A stretch of 64,000 bases of DNA from Quadrisphaera sp. RL12-1S (GCF_014270065.1 NZ_JACNME010000004.1:432409-496408); one strand, 5' to 3'; shown: positions 27,038 to 36,145, counted from the first letter of the stretch. The notes: generated by a model from the letters alone, not told the origin. Translations and numbers: made by a program.

Positions 27038-28531
27038 TCACCCGGGCGGTGTGAGCCTGACGTCCACTGCTGACTCGTCGAACGTGATGCCCGTCGTGGT
27101 GCAGGGGTGGATGACGACGTCGTGGACGGTGTCGCGGAGCCTCCGCCGTCGGTGGTCGATGTCCAGGTCTTCCCACGCGGTACCCGCGAAGCAGAGCGCG
27201 GACGCGTCGGCGCAGCGCCCAGCGTGTGCGACAGCGGCCTCGAGCCTGTCCAGGAGGCCCGTGCACAGGTCGTCCAGACCATCCAGCTGGATGGCTGCAC
27301 CTGCTGGCTCCACCAGACCACGGGCGAGGTCCTTGAGGAGGAGAGCACGCTCCTCCTCGAGGACCTCGAGGTCTCTGGTGGCCTCGTGTCGATGGAGTGC
27401 TCGACGGTGCCAGGCTGCGGCGACCGCCCCCTCTGCGGTCAGACGCTGGACTTCCGCCAGCACGAAGGCGTCGACCTTCCTCGCGTTGCGCGCGACGCCT
27501 GAACAACCGCCGCCATCGGGAGCAGGGCAAGCGTAGCTGTCGAGCACGGTCGTGCTGCCGTCGAGAGCCCTCCACGCGCGGGGGACCACGACGAGCCGGC
27601 AGCCGCAGCGACCGCAGCGGACGATCCCGTTGAGCAGGTAGGGGTGCTGGGGGCCTGGGGTTCCGCTGCCTGCACGCAGGCGCGGGTGCTCGCCCTTGAG
27701 CGCCACCAGCGCGAAGTACTCCTCGTCGTCGCACACGGTCTGCCACTCGCCTCTGACGAGCAGCCCAGCCGCGTCCGTGAGGAGTCGGCCGTCGAGCATG
27801 CGCAGACCGCAGTTGCGCGGGTTGAGGACGACCTGGCGGACCGAGGCCGAGTTCATGGGAGCTCCCCGCGTGCCGGTGACGCCCCTCCTCCTGCTGTCGG
27901 AGAGCACGGCCCGCCATGTCGCACCGCCGAGAACCATCTCCACCCATCGCCGGAGGTGCGTCGACTCGACGGGGTGGAGCGTCACCCTGTCGTCCTGCCA
28001 GCCGAACGGGCGGGGACCACCCACATGACGCCCCGAGCCGGCAGAACGGCGGTGGCTCTCAGCCGCCCGTCTGCTCATGTCGGCGGACGACTCCGCCGCG
28101 TGCCACGCGAAGAGGCGAGCACGTTCACGGCCCTCCGCTGAGGACAGGTCGAGGTCCCCCGTCAGGCTGGCGAAGTGCACGCCCGTCGCGTCCACCAGCC
28201 CGATCGCGTCCTCCAGGTCGCGGACGTCTCTCACGAGCCGGTCGAGGTGGGGAACGAGCACCGCATCAACTCGGCCGTCCCTGACGTCGCGCTGGAGGCG
28301 GGTCCACTGGCGGCGGAACACCCTGGTCTCGGACGAGGATGACTGGGCCGACCTCGTGCCGCGTCGCTTCCAGGCCGAGGTGTGGTTCTCCGTGTAGTGG
28401 CGGATGCTCGACTGCGGGACACCCGAGGCGAGCAGGTGACCGTCGGCGCTCAGGACCTGCCTGGCGATGCCGAGCCAGGACGTGCGGTCATCGGAGATGC
28501 GGGTGTACACGGCCCACGCGCGGTGATCCAC
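27038..28531 (-). CDS. Large serine recombinase / integrase
   Basis: A 497-residue recombinase. The N-terminal catalytic domain begins VYTRISDDRTSWLGIARQ, with the nucleophile in RIS, and has VDAVLVPHLDRLVRDVRDLE and SLTGDLDLSSAEGRERA. A recombinase domain follows (near 150-270), then a zinc ribbon with paired CxxC (NGIVRCGRCGCRLVV, and Cys in YACPAPDGGGC) and a coiled coil (near 375-410). This is the phage/ICE integrase type. A TAGGTT box lies 7 bases before the GTG start, so it is leaderless. No other phage genes adjoin it. Confidence 0.88.
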   Translation of the reverse strand: MDHRAWAVYTRISDDRTSWLGIARQVLSADGHLLASGVPQSSIRHYTENHTSAWKRRGTRSAQSSSSETRVFRRQWTRLQRDVRDGRVDAVLVPHLDRLVRDVRDLEDAIGLVDATGVHFASLTGDLDLSSAEGRERARLFAWHAAESSADMSRRAAESHRRSAGSGRHVGGPRPFGWQDDRVTLHPVESTHLRRWVEMVLGGATWRAVLSDSRRRGVTGTRGAPMNSASVRQVVLNPRNCGLRMLDGRLLTDAAGLLVRGEWQTVCDDEEYFALVALKGEHPRLRAGSGTPGPQHPYLLNGIVRCGRCGCRLVVVPRAWRALDGSTTVLDSYACPAPDGGGCSGVARNARKVDAFVLAEVQRLTAEGAVAAAWHRRALHRHEATRDLEVLEEERALLLKDLARGLVEPAGAAIQLDGLDDLCTGLLDRLEAAVAHAGRCADASALCFAGTAWEDLDIDHRRRRLRDTVHDVVIHPCTTTGITFDESAVDVRLTPPG

Positions 28532-28584
28532 AGGGGGCAACCTAGAGATCGGGTACGACACTCGTTCGATGCGGCAGGTGTGAC

Positions 28585-28604
28585 GCAGCCGGGCGCCCGG
28601 CTGC
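28585..28604. terminator. Perfect palindrome between the integrase and metQ
   Basis: GCAGCCGGGC followed by its exact complement, 20 bp, lies 16 bases beyond the metQ stop (minus strand) and upstream of the integrase start. It most likely terminates the met operon. Confidence 0.6.
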
Positions 28605-28620
28605 GAGGGGAGGGGGTGGG

Positions 28621-29559
28621 TCAGCCGGCGTTCAGCGGCAGCAGCACGCCCTTCACGGACGGGTCGTTGGCGAGGAACGCCTGCACCTTCGGGTCCTGGA
28701 AGGTCTCGACGAGCTTCTTGACGTTGTCGGCGTCCTTCCACGTGGAGCCGATGGTCAGCTGCCCGGCGAACTCGTCCGGAGGGGTCGGCGCGAAGATCTG
28801 CTGCTCGAGCGGGATCTTGGCCGCGAGGTAGTACTCGGTGTAGCCGACGGCGGCGTCGAGGTCGGGCAGGGCCCGGCTCTGCGCGCCGAAGTCGAGCAGC
28901 GTGAACTTCAGGTCCTTGGGGTTGGTCGCGATGTCGTCGACCGTCGCGGAGCCGACGTCCACGCCCGGCTTGAGGGTGATGAGCCCGGCCTGCTGCAGCA
29001 CGTACAGGCCCTGCGCCTCGTTGGCGGGGTCGGAGTACAGCGAGACCGTGCCGCCCTGGGGGATCTCCTGCGGGGTCTTCCACTTGGCCGACCACAGCCC
29101 GAAGCCCCAGCGGAACACCGGCGTGGCGGCCTCCTCCTTGAAGTCGGGGTTGGCCTTCAGCACCTGCCCGAGCCAGAGCTTGTGCTGGTAGATGGTGCCG
29201 GCCACCTCGCCGTCGCTGACGGCGCGGTTGATGGTGTTGGAGTCGGCCAGAGCCTTGAAGGCGATGGTGATGCCGTGCTCGGGGGCGACGTCCTTGGCGA
29301 TGTACTCGATGAGCGCCTGCTCGCGGGCGTTGCCCTCGGCGGTGGCCACGTACAGCGTGGCGCCGGGGGTGGTGTTGGCGGTCTCGGTGCCGCCGAGGCG
29401 GGGGACCACCACGGCGGCGGCCACCGCGAGCACGGCGACGGTGCCGCCGGCCACCCAGGGCCACCGCCGGCGCTTGCGGACCTCGAAGCCGTGGCCGGCT
29501 CCGCCGCCGTCGGTGCCGTCGGGGCCGCTGCTGGTCTGGCGGGTCTCAGTGGTGGACAT
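28621..29559 (-). CDS. metQ: MetQ/NlpA-family methionine-binding protein
   Basis: A 312-residue substrate-binding protein for D/L-methionine uptake. The binding domain starts near residue 65 (TLYVATAEGNAREQALIEYI) with the family blocks FKALADSNTINRAVSDGEVAGTIYQHK and SLYSDPANEAQGLYVLQQAGLI. Most MetQ proteins are lipoproteins; here a hydrophobic anchor (WPWVAGGTVAVLAVAAAVVV, residues 32-51) has no lipobox Cys, so it is probably held by a transmembrane helix. It is the third gene of metN-metI-metQ and overlaps metI by 14 bp. Confidence 0.92.
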   Translation of the reverse strand: MSTTETRQTSSGPDGTDGGGAGHGFEVRKRRRWPWVAGGTVAVLAVAAAVVVPRLGGTETANTTPGATLYVATAEGNAREQALIEYIAKDVAPEHGITIAFKALADSNTINRAVSDGEVAGTIYQHKLWLGQVLKANPDFKEEAATPVFRWGFGLWSAKWKTPQEIPQGGTVSLYSDPANEAQGLYVLQQAGLITLKPGVDVGSATVDDIATNPKDLKFTLLDFGAQSRALPDLDAAVGYTEYYLAAKIPLEQQIFAPTPPDEFAGQLTIGSTWKDADNVKKLVETFQDPKVQAFLANDPSVKGVLLPLNAG

Positions 29560-30373
29560 CGGTGAGCTCCTTCGGGGACGTGCTGGCGCTGGGGGCGGTG
29601 GAGGACGACGACGACGAGGGCGCCGCGCCGGGCGTGCTGCTGCTGCGCTGGCGCGGGAGGCGGCGGCGCGAGTGGGGGGTGGTGGCGCGCACGGCGGCGT
29701 CGCCGAGGGCCTGGACGGCGGCGACCAGGGCCACCAGCACGACGATCGTGGTGATCATGACGTTGTGGTCGAAGCGCTGGTAGCCGTAGGTGACGGCCAC
29801 GTAGCCGATGCCGCCGGCGCCGATGGTGCCCGCGATGGCCGAGTACTCGATCATCGCGATGGTGTTGATGGTCAGGCCGCCGAGGATCGACGGGACGGCC
29901 TCGGAGAGCTTGACGCTGGTGAGCACCTGCAGCGGGGAGGCGCCGGAGGCGCGGGCCACGCGGACCAGCGCCGGAGGCACCGAGCGCAGCGAGTTCTCGA
30001 CGATGCGGCTGAAGAACGCCGTCCCGGCCAGCGCCATCGGCACCACCGCGGCGGGGATGCCGATGTTGGTGCCGGTGACGAACCGCGTGAACGGCACGAG
30101 CGCGGCCATGAGGATGAGGAACGGCAGCGACCGCCCCACGCTCACCACCGCGGACAGCACCTTGTGCAGCACCGGCCGCGGGGTGAGCCCGCCCGGCCCG
30201 AGCGCGTCGAGCGCCACGCCCAGCGGCACCCCGAGGACGACGACGATCGCCATCGTCACCCCGACCATGACGAGCGTGTCGCCGAGGGCCGGCAGCACCA
30301 GCGCGGGGATCTCCGCCCAGGTCAGGTCGGTGCTCGTCGCGGCCAGCACGGGGGAGAGCAGGACCGCGCTCAT
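29546..30373 (-). CDS. metI: Methionine ABC transporter permease
   Basis: A 275-residue permease with five or so membrane segments. The inner-membrane coupling loop is visible at ARASGASPLQVLTSVKLSEAVPSILGGL, and SVGRSLPFLILMAALVPFTR is typical of MetI. The last ~55 residues form a Ser/Pro/Arg-rich tail (TPGAAPSSSSSSTAPS) not normally present. It overlaps metN by 4 bp and metQ by 14 bp, so the three are coupled. Confidence 0.92.
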   Translation of the reverse strand: MSAVLLSPVLAATSTDLTWAEIPALVLPALGDTLVMVGVTMAIVVVLGVPLGVALDALGPGGLTPRPVLHKVLSAVVSVGRSLPFLILMAALVPFTRFVTGTNIGIPAAVVPMALAGTAFFSRIVENSLRSVPPALVRVARASGASPLQVLTSVKLSEAVPSILGGLTINTIAMIEYSAIAGTIGAGGIGYVAVTYGYQRFDHNVMITTIVVLVALVAAVQALGDAAVRATTPHSRRRLPRQRSSSTPGAAPSSSSSSTAPSASTSPKELTDVHH

Positions 30374-31437
30374 GCCACGACCTCCAGGGTCTGCCCGAGC
30401 GTCTGAGCGGCGACGCGCTGCTCCGCGGCGTCCGAGGCCTCGCGCTGGGCGTGCAGCCCCAGGCCGATGAGGGCGGCCTCGACGTCGTCGTCGTCGAGGT
30501 GTGCGGGGGCGCCGACGACGGCGTGGCCCACGGCCACCCCGGCGACCGTGCTCAGCGACGCGCCCAGGAGCTCCAGGTCGGAGCCGAGGGCGCGGGAGGC
30601 GCGCACCAGCCAGTCGGCGGGGACGCGGTTGCCCGCGTGGCTGACCACCCAGACCGAGCGCTGGGCCGCGCTGCCGTCGTCGGCCGGCTCCGAGCCGGCG
30701 TGGGCGCGGCGCGGCAGGAGCGCGCGGCCGAGCGGGGACGACGGGGTGTGCAGCAGGTCGACCAGCGCCCCGTGCTCGACGATGCGGCCGTGGTCGAGCC
30801 GCGCGACGGTGTCGGCCACCGCCACGACGGTGTCCATCTCGTGCGTGATGAACAGGACGGCCAGCTGCAGGTCGTCCCGCAGCTCCTTGAGCAGCGCGAC
30901 GATGCTCGCGGTGGCCTGCGGGTCAAGGCCCGAGGTCGCCTCGTCGGACAGCAGCACGCCGGGGCGCAGCGCGAGGGCGCGGGCGATGCCCACGCGCTGG
31001 CGCTGGCCGCCGGACAGCTCGTGCGGGTAGCGGTGGGCCTTGTCCGCCAGGCCGACGCGCTCGAGCAGCTCGGCCACCCGTGCCTTGCGCTGCGCGGGGA
31101 CCACGCCGAGGTGCTTGAGCGGCAGCTCGACGTTCTGCGCGGCGGTGCGGCGCGTGAGCAGGCCGTCGGCCTGGAACACGGTGCCGATGCCGCGGCGCGC
31201 CTCCCGCAGGTCCTTCTCGGACAGTTCGGTGAGGTCGCGGCCGCCGACGACGACGGCACCCGACGTGGGGCGCTCCAGCAGGGTGGTGCAGGCGGCGAGG
31301 GTCGACTTGCCGGCGCCGGACGGACCGACGACGGCCGTGATCTCGCCGGGGGAGACGGTCAGGTCGAGGGAGTCCAGCACGGTGGTCGCGTGCTGGCCCT
31401 CGCCGTAGGTCTTGGTGAGCGACCTGAGCTCGATCAC
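30370..31437 (-). CDS. metN: Methionine ABC transporter ATPase
   Basis: A 355-residue ATPase. Walker A is GPSGAGKST (near residues 39-47), the signature is LSGGQRQRVGIARALAL, Walker B is LLSDEATSGLD, and the switch is FITHEMDTV. A C-terminal NIL-type domain (near 262-345, SVWVVSHAGNRVPADWLVRA) binds methionine and inhibits transport in this family. GTG 31437 (MIELRSLTKTYGEG) gives the family length. It is the first gene of the operon, behind a SAM-IV riboswitch. Confidence 0.93.
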   Translation of the reverse strand: MIELRSLTKTYGEGQHATTVLDSLDLTVSPGEITAVVGPSGAGKSTLAACTTLLERPTSGAVVVGGRDLTELSEKDLREARRGIGTVFQADGLLTRRTAAQNVELPLKHLGVVPAQRKARVAELLERVGLADKAHRYPHELSGGQRQRVGIARALALRPGVLLSDEATSGLDPQATASIVALLKELRDDLQLAVLFITHEMDTVVAVADTVARLDHGRIVEHGALVDLLHTPSSPLGRALLPRRAHAGSEPADDGSAAQRSVWVVSHAGNRVPADWLVRASRALGSDLELLGASLSTVAGVAVGHAVVGAPAHLDDDDVEAALIGLGLHAQREASDAAEQRVAAQTLGQTLEVVA

Positions 31438-31666
31438 GGCTCGATCACCGTGGCCTCCAAGGTGGGTGGGGGTGGTCCGGGGCAGGGGGCATCGCCCGCT
31501 GGCGGTCACGCACAGTGACGGCAAGCGGGTGGTGCGGGTGTGCCGCGAGGGCGGCGGAGGGGGTGCGACGCGCGGTGCAGGGACCGCTGCCGGGTCCCGG
31601 GAGGGGCCGCCGGTGCAGCGGTGCAGGTGCTGGTGCCGGGGTCGCCGGCGGGTCAGCGGGCTGCGG

Positions 31667-31717
31667 TCAGGCGCGTCGCCAGCGACAGGAGTCGCTGGTC
31701 AGGGCGTGCATCAGCAC
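31667..31717 (-). CDS. 16-codon upstream ORF in the met leader
   Basis: MLMHALTSDSCRWRRA, started by GTG 31717 (or ATG 31711) with GAGGAG about 6 bases upstream. It follows the SAM-IV aptamer. The LTS..SCRWRR ending resembles short putative leader peptides with Cys/Arg ends found before sulfur genes in actinobacteria. It could couple translation or Cys supply to expression; this is inference. Confidence 0.5.
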   Translation of the reverse strand: MLMHALTSDSCRWRRA

Positions 31718-31729
31718 GTCGTCTCCTCG

Positions 31730-31846
31730 GAGTCGTCCTTGCCCGTGCCGGTGAGCACGGACCTGGTCTTCACCCGGAGCACCCCATGACGAGCAGGGTT
31801 GCCGGCCAGCGAGCCGGGGCTTGGCGCTGGCGCTCATGACCTGGGC
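31730..31846 (-). ncRNA. SAM-IV riboswitch
   Basis: On the minus strand the RNA begins GGTCATGAGCGCCAGCG, continues CAAGCCCCGGCTCGCTGG, CCGGCAACCCT, GGGGTGCTCCGGGTGAAGA and CCAGG, then a GTGC...GGCAC hairpin. This matches the actinobacterial SAM-IV class almost base for base in its core. It should sense S-adenosylmethionine and lower metNIQ expression when SAM is plentiful. The expression platform is not clear; a small ORF and ~230 bases of leader separate it from metN. Confidence 0.92.
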
Positions 31847-31849
31847 AGG

Positions 31850-31879
31850 ACCGTAGCGGGTCGATCGCCCGCGAGTCAA
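31850..31879 (-). promoter_or_regulatory. Sigma-70-like promoter of the met operon
   Basis: A -35 TTGACT (31874-31879) and -10 TACGGT (31850-31855) are 18 bp apart on the minus strand; transcription would begin at about the first base of the SAM-IV aptamer. Confidence 0.75.
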
Positions 31880-31969
31880 CGCTGCGTCACGACGAGCGTG
31901 TCAGGATCTTCACGCCGGCTGGCACGCGGCGGCCTGCCGCGCGGCTCCCGGGGCCGCTAGCGTCCGCGC

Positions 31970-32719
31970 GTGGACATGACGCGCGCCGCGGACCTGGTCG
32001 AGAGGGAGGCCGGGCGGCTCGCCGCGGCCCTGCGGCCGGAGGCGCTCGCCGTCGTCGTCCCCGGCTGCCCGGGGTGGACGGTGGCCGACCTCGCCCGGCA
32101 CACCGGCGGGGTGCACCGGTGGGCGCGCGCGGCGCTGGGCACGGCCCCGGACGGCTCTCCGGGGGAGGAGCCCTCCGGGCCCCAGGACGACGACGCCGTG
32201 CCGGCCTGGTTCGCCGAGGGCGCGGCGGCGCTCGTGGCCGCGCTGGCCTCGGTGTCGCCCGCAGCGCCGTGCTGGACGTTCGCGGCCGTGGAGGCGCCGG
32301 CGACCGCCGCCTTCTGGGCGCGGCGCCAGGTGCACGAGACCGCGCTGCACCGCTGGGACGCCGAGTCGGCGCTCGCGGCTGCCGGCCTGGGCGCTGCGCT
32401 CGACCCGGCGACGTGGCTGGAGGAGGACGTCGCCGCGGACGGCGTGGCGGAGGTCGCCGGCGTCATGCTCCCGCGGCAGGTGCGGCTCGGGCGCACCCCG
32501 GCCCTGCCGGGCGCGCTGGCGCTGGAGAGCCCGTCGGGTCGCTGGGTGCTCGGTGGAGGCGCCGAGCCGGTGGCGGAGGTCAGCGGGCCGGCGCCCTCGC
32601 TGCTGCTCCTGCTGTGGCGGCGCACGGCGCTGGTCGAGGAGCTGGACAGCGGCCGGCTGGCGCTGGCGGGCAGCCGCGAGGCGGCGGAGCGGCTGCTCTC
32701 CGGCGCCCTCACCCCCTGA
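31970..32719 (+). CDS. Mycothiol-dependent maleylpyruvate isomerase family enzyme
   Basis: A 249-residue DinB-like metal-binding protein. The N-terminal domain has PGWTVADLARHTGGVHRWAR (near residues 33-52), and RRQVHETALHRWDAESAL (near 119) supplies the other His ligands. Family members bind mycothiol, and some isomerise maleylpyruvate; this one's substrate is unknown. GTG 31970 lies 6 bases after a TAGCGT box (31958-31963), so it is leaderless. Confidence 0.85.
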   Translation: MDMTRAADLVEREAGRLAAALRPEALAVVVPGCPGWTVADLARHTGGVHRWARAALGTAPDGSPGEEPSGPQDDDAVPAWFAEGAAALVAALASVSPAAPCWTFAAVEAPATAAFWARRQVHETALHRWDAESALAAAGLGAALDPATWLEEDVAADGVAEVAGVMLPRQVRLGRTPALPGALALESPSGRWVLGGGAEPVAEVSGPAPSLLLLLWRRTALVEELDSGRLALAGSREAAERLLSGALTP

Positions 32720-32737
32720 CCTCCTCCCCCCTCCCCC

Positions 32738-32790
32738 CGACGATCAAGGACGTTGCACCCGCGGTGCGGGTGCGTCTTCCTTGATCGTCG
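32738..32790. terminator. Bidirectional terminator with GATCAAG arms
   Basis: CGACGATCAAGGA (32738-32750) pairs perfectly with 32778-32790, and an inner GCACCCGC/GCGGGTGC stem (32755-32762, 32766-32773) completes a long hairpin between two convergent genes. The CGATCAAG motif recurs around 43.1-43.3 kb. Confidence 0.8.
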
Positions 32791-32799
32791 CGGGGGGCG

Positions 32800-33483
32800 T
32801 CAGAGGACGCGCAGGCCCAGGTGGGCTGCGAGGGCGGGCGCCAGGTCCACCAGCTGCACCGCGTCGACGGCGCACCCGCGCAGCCCGTCGGCGCCGCGCA
32901 GGTCGGTCAGGGTGGCGCCGCGCAGGTCGACGTCCTCGCAGCGCGCTCCCGCCAGGTCGGCGTCGGTGAGGTCGCTGCCGGCGAACGCCACCCGCCGCAG
33001 CTGGGCGCCGGTGAGGTCCGCGCCGCGCAGGTCGCAGCCGTCGAGCACCACGTCGGTGAGCTGCGCGTCCCGCAGCACCGCTCCGTCGAGCCGGCAGCGC
33101 CGCAGCACCACCCGGTCGAGCCGCGCGGTCGGCAGTCGCAGCGCCGAGAGCCGCGCGTCCGCCACCTCGGTGTCGGCCCAGTGCGTGCGGCTCGCGTCCG
33201 CGCCCACTGCGGAGACGCGCCCCCACCGGCTCCCGGCGATCCGCATCCCCGCGAGCAGCGCTCCGTCGAGCACGGCGTCCTCCACGGAGCTCTCCAGCAC
33301 CGCCAGCCCCTCGAGCCGCGCCTGGGCCAGCTCCGCGCCGTCGACCAGGGCGCAGTCCCACCGCCCCGACAGCAGCACGGAGCGGTCGGCCAGGTCGAGG
33401 TCCGGCAGGACGACGTCGGGCGGGCGCGGAGGCGTCGGTCCCGCGCTGCCGCGGCGCCGAGGTGGCCTAGTTCCCATGATCAC
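32800..33483 (-). CDS. Pentapeptide-repeat protein
   Basis: A 227-residue protein dominated by A(D/N)LXX-type pentapeptide repeats from about residue 35 to 205 (e.g. DGCDLRGADLTGAQLRRVAF, GSDLTDADLAGARCEDVDLR), predicted to form a right-handed quadrilateral beta-helix. Some such proteins mimic DNA and protect gyrase; most have unknown roles. Start GTG 33483 (MIMGTRPPRR) or ATG 33477. Its start overlaps the end of the FAD oxidoreductase gene, and the overlap carries a CATGATCAC motif. Confidence 0.8.
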   Translation of the reverse strand: MIMGTRPPRRRGSAGPTPPRPPDVVLPDLDLADRSVLLSGRWDCALVDGAELAQARLEGLAVLESSVEDAVLDGALLAGMRIAGSRWGRVSAVGADASRTHWADTEVADARLSALRLPTARLDRVVLRRCRLDGAVLRDAQLTDVVLDGCDLRGADLTGAQLRRVAFAGSDLTDADLAGARCEDVDLRGATLTDLRGADGLRGCAVDAVQLVDLAPALAAHLGLRVL

Positions 33484-34738
33484 GGAGGGGAGTCAGGAAG
33501 CAGGAGGGCGGCTGCTCGCCGTCGAGCAGGAGCCGCACGGCGGCCCGCGCCGCGACAGCGCCCACGAGGTTGCCCGTGCCGCAGTACCCACCGACCGCTG
33601 CCACCTGGCCGTCGGGACCGTCGTCGACGAGCCCGCACAGCGCTCGGCCCTGCGCCTCCGGCGCGGTGTAGCCGACGGAGGCGCCCCAGCGGTGGGCGAC
33701 CTCGTCGGGGCGCAGCGGGCGCCCGAGCAGCCGCTCCGCGACGCGCTCCACGTGCGCCTGCACCGGCGGCGTCGGGTCGGTGGAGGTGGTCCACTCAGCG
33801 TCCCGGTCGACGTCGCGCCCGCCCCCGACGAGCAGCCGCGGGCCCTGCCGGCCGGGAGCCCCGTCGTCGACCTGGGCGTAGTCGTAGCCCCACCGCTCGT
33901 ACACGCCGCAGGGCACGCGCTCGCGGACGCGCGCGGCGTCGTCGTCCAGGGGGGCGGTCGCGAGCATCTGCAGCCGCGCGGTGCGCACGCTCGGCGCCCG
34001 TCCGCCCAGCTGGGGGAGCAGGACGTCGAGCCTGCCGTCCACGGCGACCAGCACCACGCCCGCGCTCACCGCGCCGCGGTCGGTCTCCACGCGGCCGGGG
34101 CTGACGCGCCGCACGCGGGTGCCCTCGTGCAGGCGGATGCGCTGCTCGCCGTGCGCGCGCCGCACGTGCGCGAGCACGCCCAGGTGGCGGACCACCGGGT
34201 TGGCCTGCGCGTCGTCAGGCAGGAACAGCCCCTCGCCGGCGGCGCCGGAGACCTCCTCGACCGCGATGCCGTGCTCGCGCAGGGCCGCGGCCTGCGCGGC
34301 GCAGTCGGCGAGCTCACGGGCGCGCTCGTCGTCGTCGACACCCACCCCACCGGCCAGTCGCAGCGAGCCAGCGCGGCGGACCACGGCGCCGGGTAGAACC
34401 TCCGCGAGGTGGTCGAGCTCGGCGAGGGTCTGGCGGTACAGCCACGCCGCGGGCTCGGCGCCCCAGTCGCGGACGGCGTCGTGGAAGGACGGCGCGGTGC
34501 CGCCGAGCAGCAGGCCGCCGTTGCGGCCGGCGGCTCCCGCGGCGACGCGCCCGGCGTCGACGCCGACGACGGTCAGGCCGCGCGCGGCGAGCTCCTCCAC
34601 CGCGGCCAGGCCCGAGCCCCCGAGCCCGACCACGCAGGCGTCAGCGGTCGCGTCACCCCCGAGCGGCGGCAGGCCCGGCCAGGACGCGACGCGAGGGTCG
34701 GCGTCCCAGCCGGGGGCGTTCCTGTCGACTGTGATCAC
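33467..34738 (-). CDS. FAD-dependent amine/amino-acid oxidoreductase (DAO family)
   Basis: A 423-residue oxidoreductase. The Rossmann FAD site is ACVVGLGGSGLAAVEELAAR (near residues 28-47), followed by AAGAAGRNGGLLLGG, the substrate-side element HRWGASVGYTAPEAQGRALC, and a second FAD contact VAAVGGYCGTGNLVGAVAAR near the C-terminus. It resembles GlpO/DadA-type deaminating oxidases; its substrate is unknown. Start GTG 34738 (MITVDRNAPGW). It runs 17 bp into the pentapeptide gene downstream. Confidence 0.82.
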   Translation of the reverse strand: MITVDRNAPGWDADPRVASWPGLPPLGGDATADACVVGLGGSGLAAVEELAARGLTVVGVDAGRVAAGAAGRNGGLLLGGTAPSFHDAVRDWGAEPAAWLYRQTLAELDHLAEVLPGAVVRRAGSLRLAGGVGVDDDERARELADCAAQAAALREHGIAVEEVSGAAGEGLFLPDDAQANPVVRHLGVLAHVRRAHGEQRIRLHEGTRVRRVSPGRVETDRGAVSAGVVLVAVDGRLDVLLPQLGGRAPSVRTARLQMLATAPLDDDAARVRERVPCGVYERWGYDYAQVDDGAPGRQGPRLLVGGGRDVDRDAEWTTSTDPTPPVQAHVERVAERLLGRPLRPDEVAHRWGASVGYTAPEAQGRALCGLVDDGPDGQVAAVGGYCGTGNLVGAVAARAAVRLLLDGEQPPSCFLTPLRDHGN

Positions 34739-34784
34739 GGGCGGAAGGCGCTCGGGAGGTCCATGATCACGGGGGAGGGGGAGG

Positions 34785-36023
34785 TCAGGGCTCCACCGTC
34801 TGGTGCTTGCCGACGATGGTGATGCCCGACTCCGTGACCGTGAAGCCGCGGGCGCGGTCGCGCTCGGGGTCCACGCCGACCGTGGAGCCCTCGGGCACCT
34901 CGACGTTCTTGTCGAGGATGGCCCGGCGGACCACCGCGTGGCGGCCGACCTTGACGCCGTCCATGAGCACCGACCTGTCGACCGACGCCCACGAGTGGAC
35001 GTTGACGCCGGCGGCCAGCACGGAGTCCTCCACGAGCGCACCGGAGACCACCGAGCCGGGACCCACCACCGAGTTGATGGCGTGCCCGATGCGGCCCTGC
35101 CAGCCGTGCACGAACTTGGCCGGCGGCAGCGGCGGCTGCTGGCTGTAGATCGGCCACTCGTAGTTGTAGAGGTTGAACACCGGGTGCACCGAGATGAGGT
35201 CCATGTGGGCCTCGTAGTAGCTGTCCAGCGTCCCCACGTCGCGCCAGTAGTCCTTGTCACGCGGGGTCGAGCCGGGCACGTCGTTGTCGATGAAGTCGTA
35301 GACGCCCGCGCGGCCCTGGTCCACGAACCACGGGACGATGTCGCCGCCCATGTCGTGGCGGGAGCCCTCCAGCACCGCGTCCTTCGTGACGGCCTCGGTG
35401 AGCGCCTTCGCGTCGAAGACGTAGTTGCCCATCGAGGCCAGCACCTCGCCGGGGGAGTCCGGCAGGCCCTGCGGGTCCTTCGGCTTCTCCAGGAACGCGC
35501 GGATCTTGCGGCGGTCGGTGGGGTCCACGTCGATGACGCCGAACTGGTCGGCCAGGGCGATCGGCTGGCGGATCGCGGCGACGGTGGCGGCCGCCCCGGA
35601 GGAGATGTGGCTCTCGACCATGGCCGAGAAGTCCATCCGGTAGATGTTGTCCGCCCCGACCACGACGATGATGTCGGGCCGCTCGTCGTTGATGAGGTTG
35701 AGGTTCTGGTAGATCGCGTCAGCGCTGCCCAGGTACCAGTGGGGGCCCCGGCGCTGCTGCGCGGGGACCGGCGTCACGTAGTTGCCGAGCATCGTCGACA
35801 TGCGCCACGTCATGGTGATGTGGCGGTCGAGGCTGTGGCTCTTGTACTGCGTCAGCACCACCGACTTGAGGTAGCGCGAGTTCACGAGGTTGGACAGGGC
35901 GAAGTCCACCAGCCGGTACGTCCCGCCGAACGGGACCGCCGGCTTCGCGCGGTCTGCGGTCAGCGGCATGAGCCGCTTCCCCTCGCCGCCGGCCAGGACG
36001 ATGGCCAGCACCTTCGTTGCCAT
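34785..36023 (-). CDS. glgC: Glucose-1-phosphate adenylyltransferase
   Basis: A 412-residue ADP-glucose pyrophosphorylase, the committing step of glycogen synthesis. The catalytic N-domain begins [20 protein letters not shown] (near residue 6), then [44 protein letters not shown] and FLEKPKDP. The left-handed helix domain ends [15 protein letters not shown] [24 protein letters not shown] box (36031-36036) lies 7 bases before the ATG, so it is leaderless. It is divergent from glgA with only 122 bases between starts. Confidence 0.96.
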   Translation of the reverse strand: MATKVLAIVLAGGEGKRLMPLTADRAKPAVPFGGTYRLVDFALSNLVNSRYLKSVVLTQYKSHSLDRHITMTWRMSTMLGNYVTPVPAQQRRGPHWYLGSADAIYQNLNLINDERPDIIVVVGADNIYRMDFSAMVESHISSGAAATVAAIRQPIALADQFGVIDVDPTDRRKIRAFLEKPKDPQGLPDSPGEVLASMGNYVFDAKALTEAVTKDAVLEGSRHDMGGDIVPWFVDQGRAGVYDFIDNDVPGSTPRDKDYWRDVGTLDSYYEAHMDLISVHPVFNLYNYEWPIYSQQPPLPPAKFVHGWQGRIGHAINSVVGPGSVVSGALVEDSVLAAGVNVHSWASVDRSVLMDGVKVGRHAVVRRAILDKNVEVPEGSTVGVDPERDRARGFTVTESGITIVGKHQTVEP

Positions 36024-36145
36024 GGCGCAGACCCTAGTGCGCTGGTCACGTGGCGCACACGTGGGCCGCCCCGACCGCGCGTCGGGTCTTGGAAGGACCG
36101 GCCGGAGCGCGCGTCCGGGGGCGCCCAGGGTCTAGGTTCCCGCCC

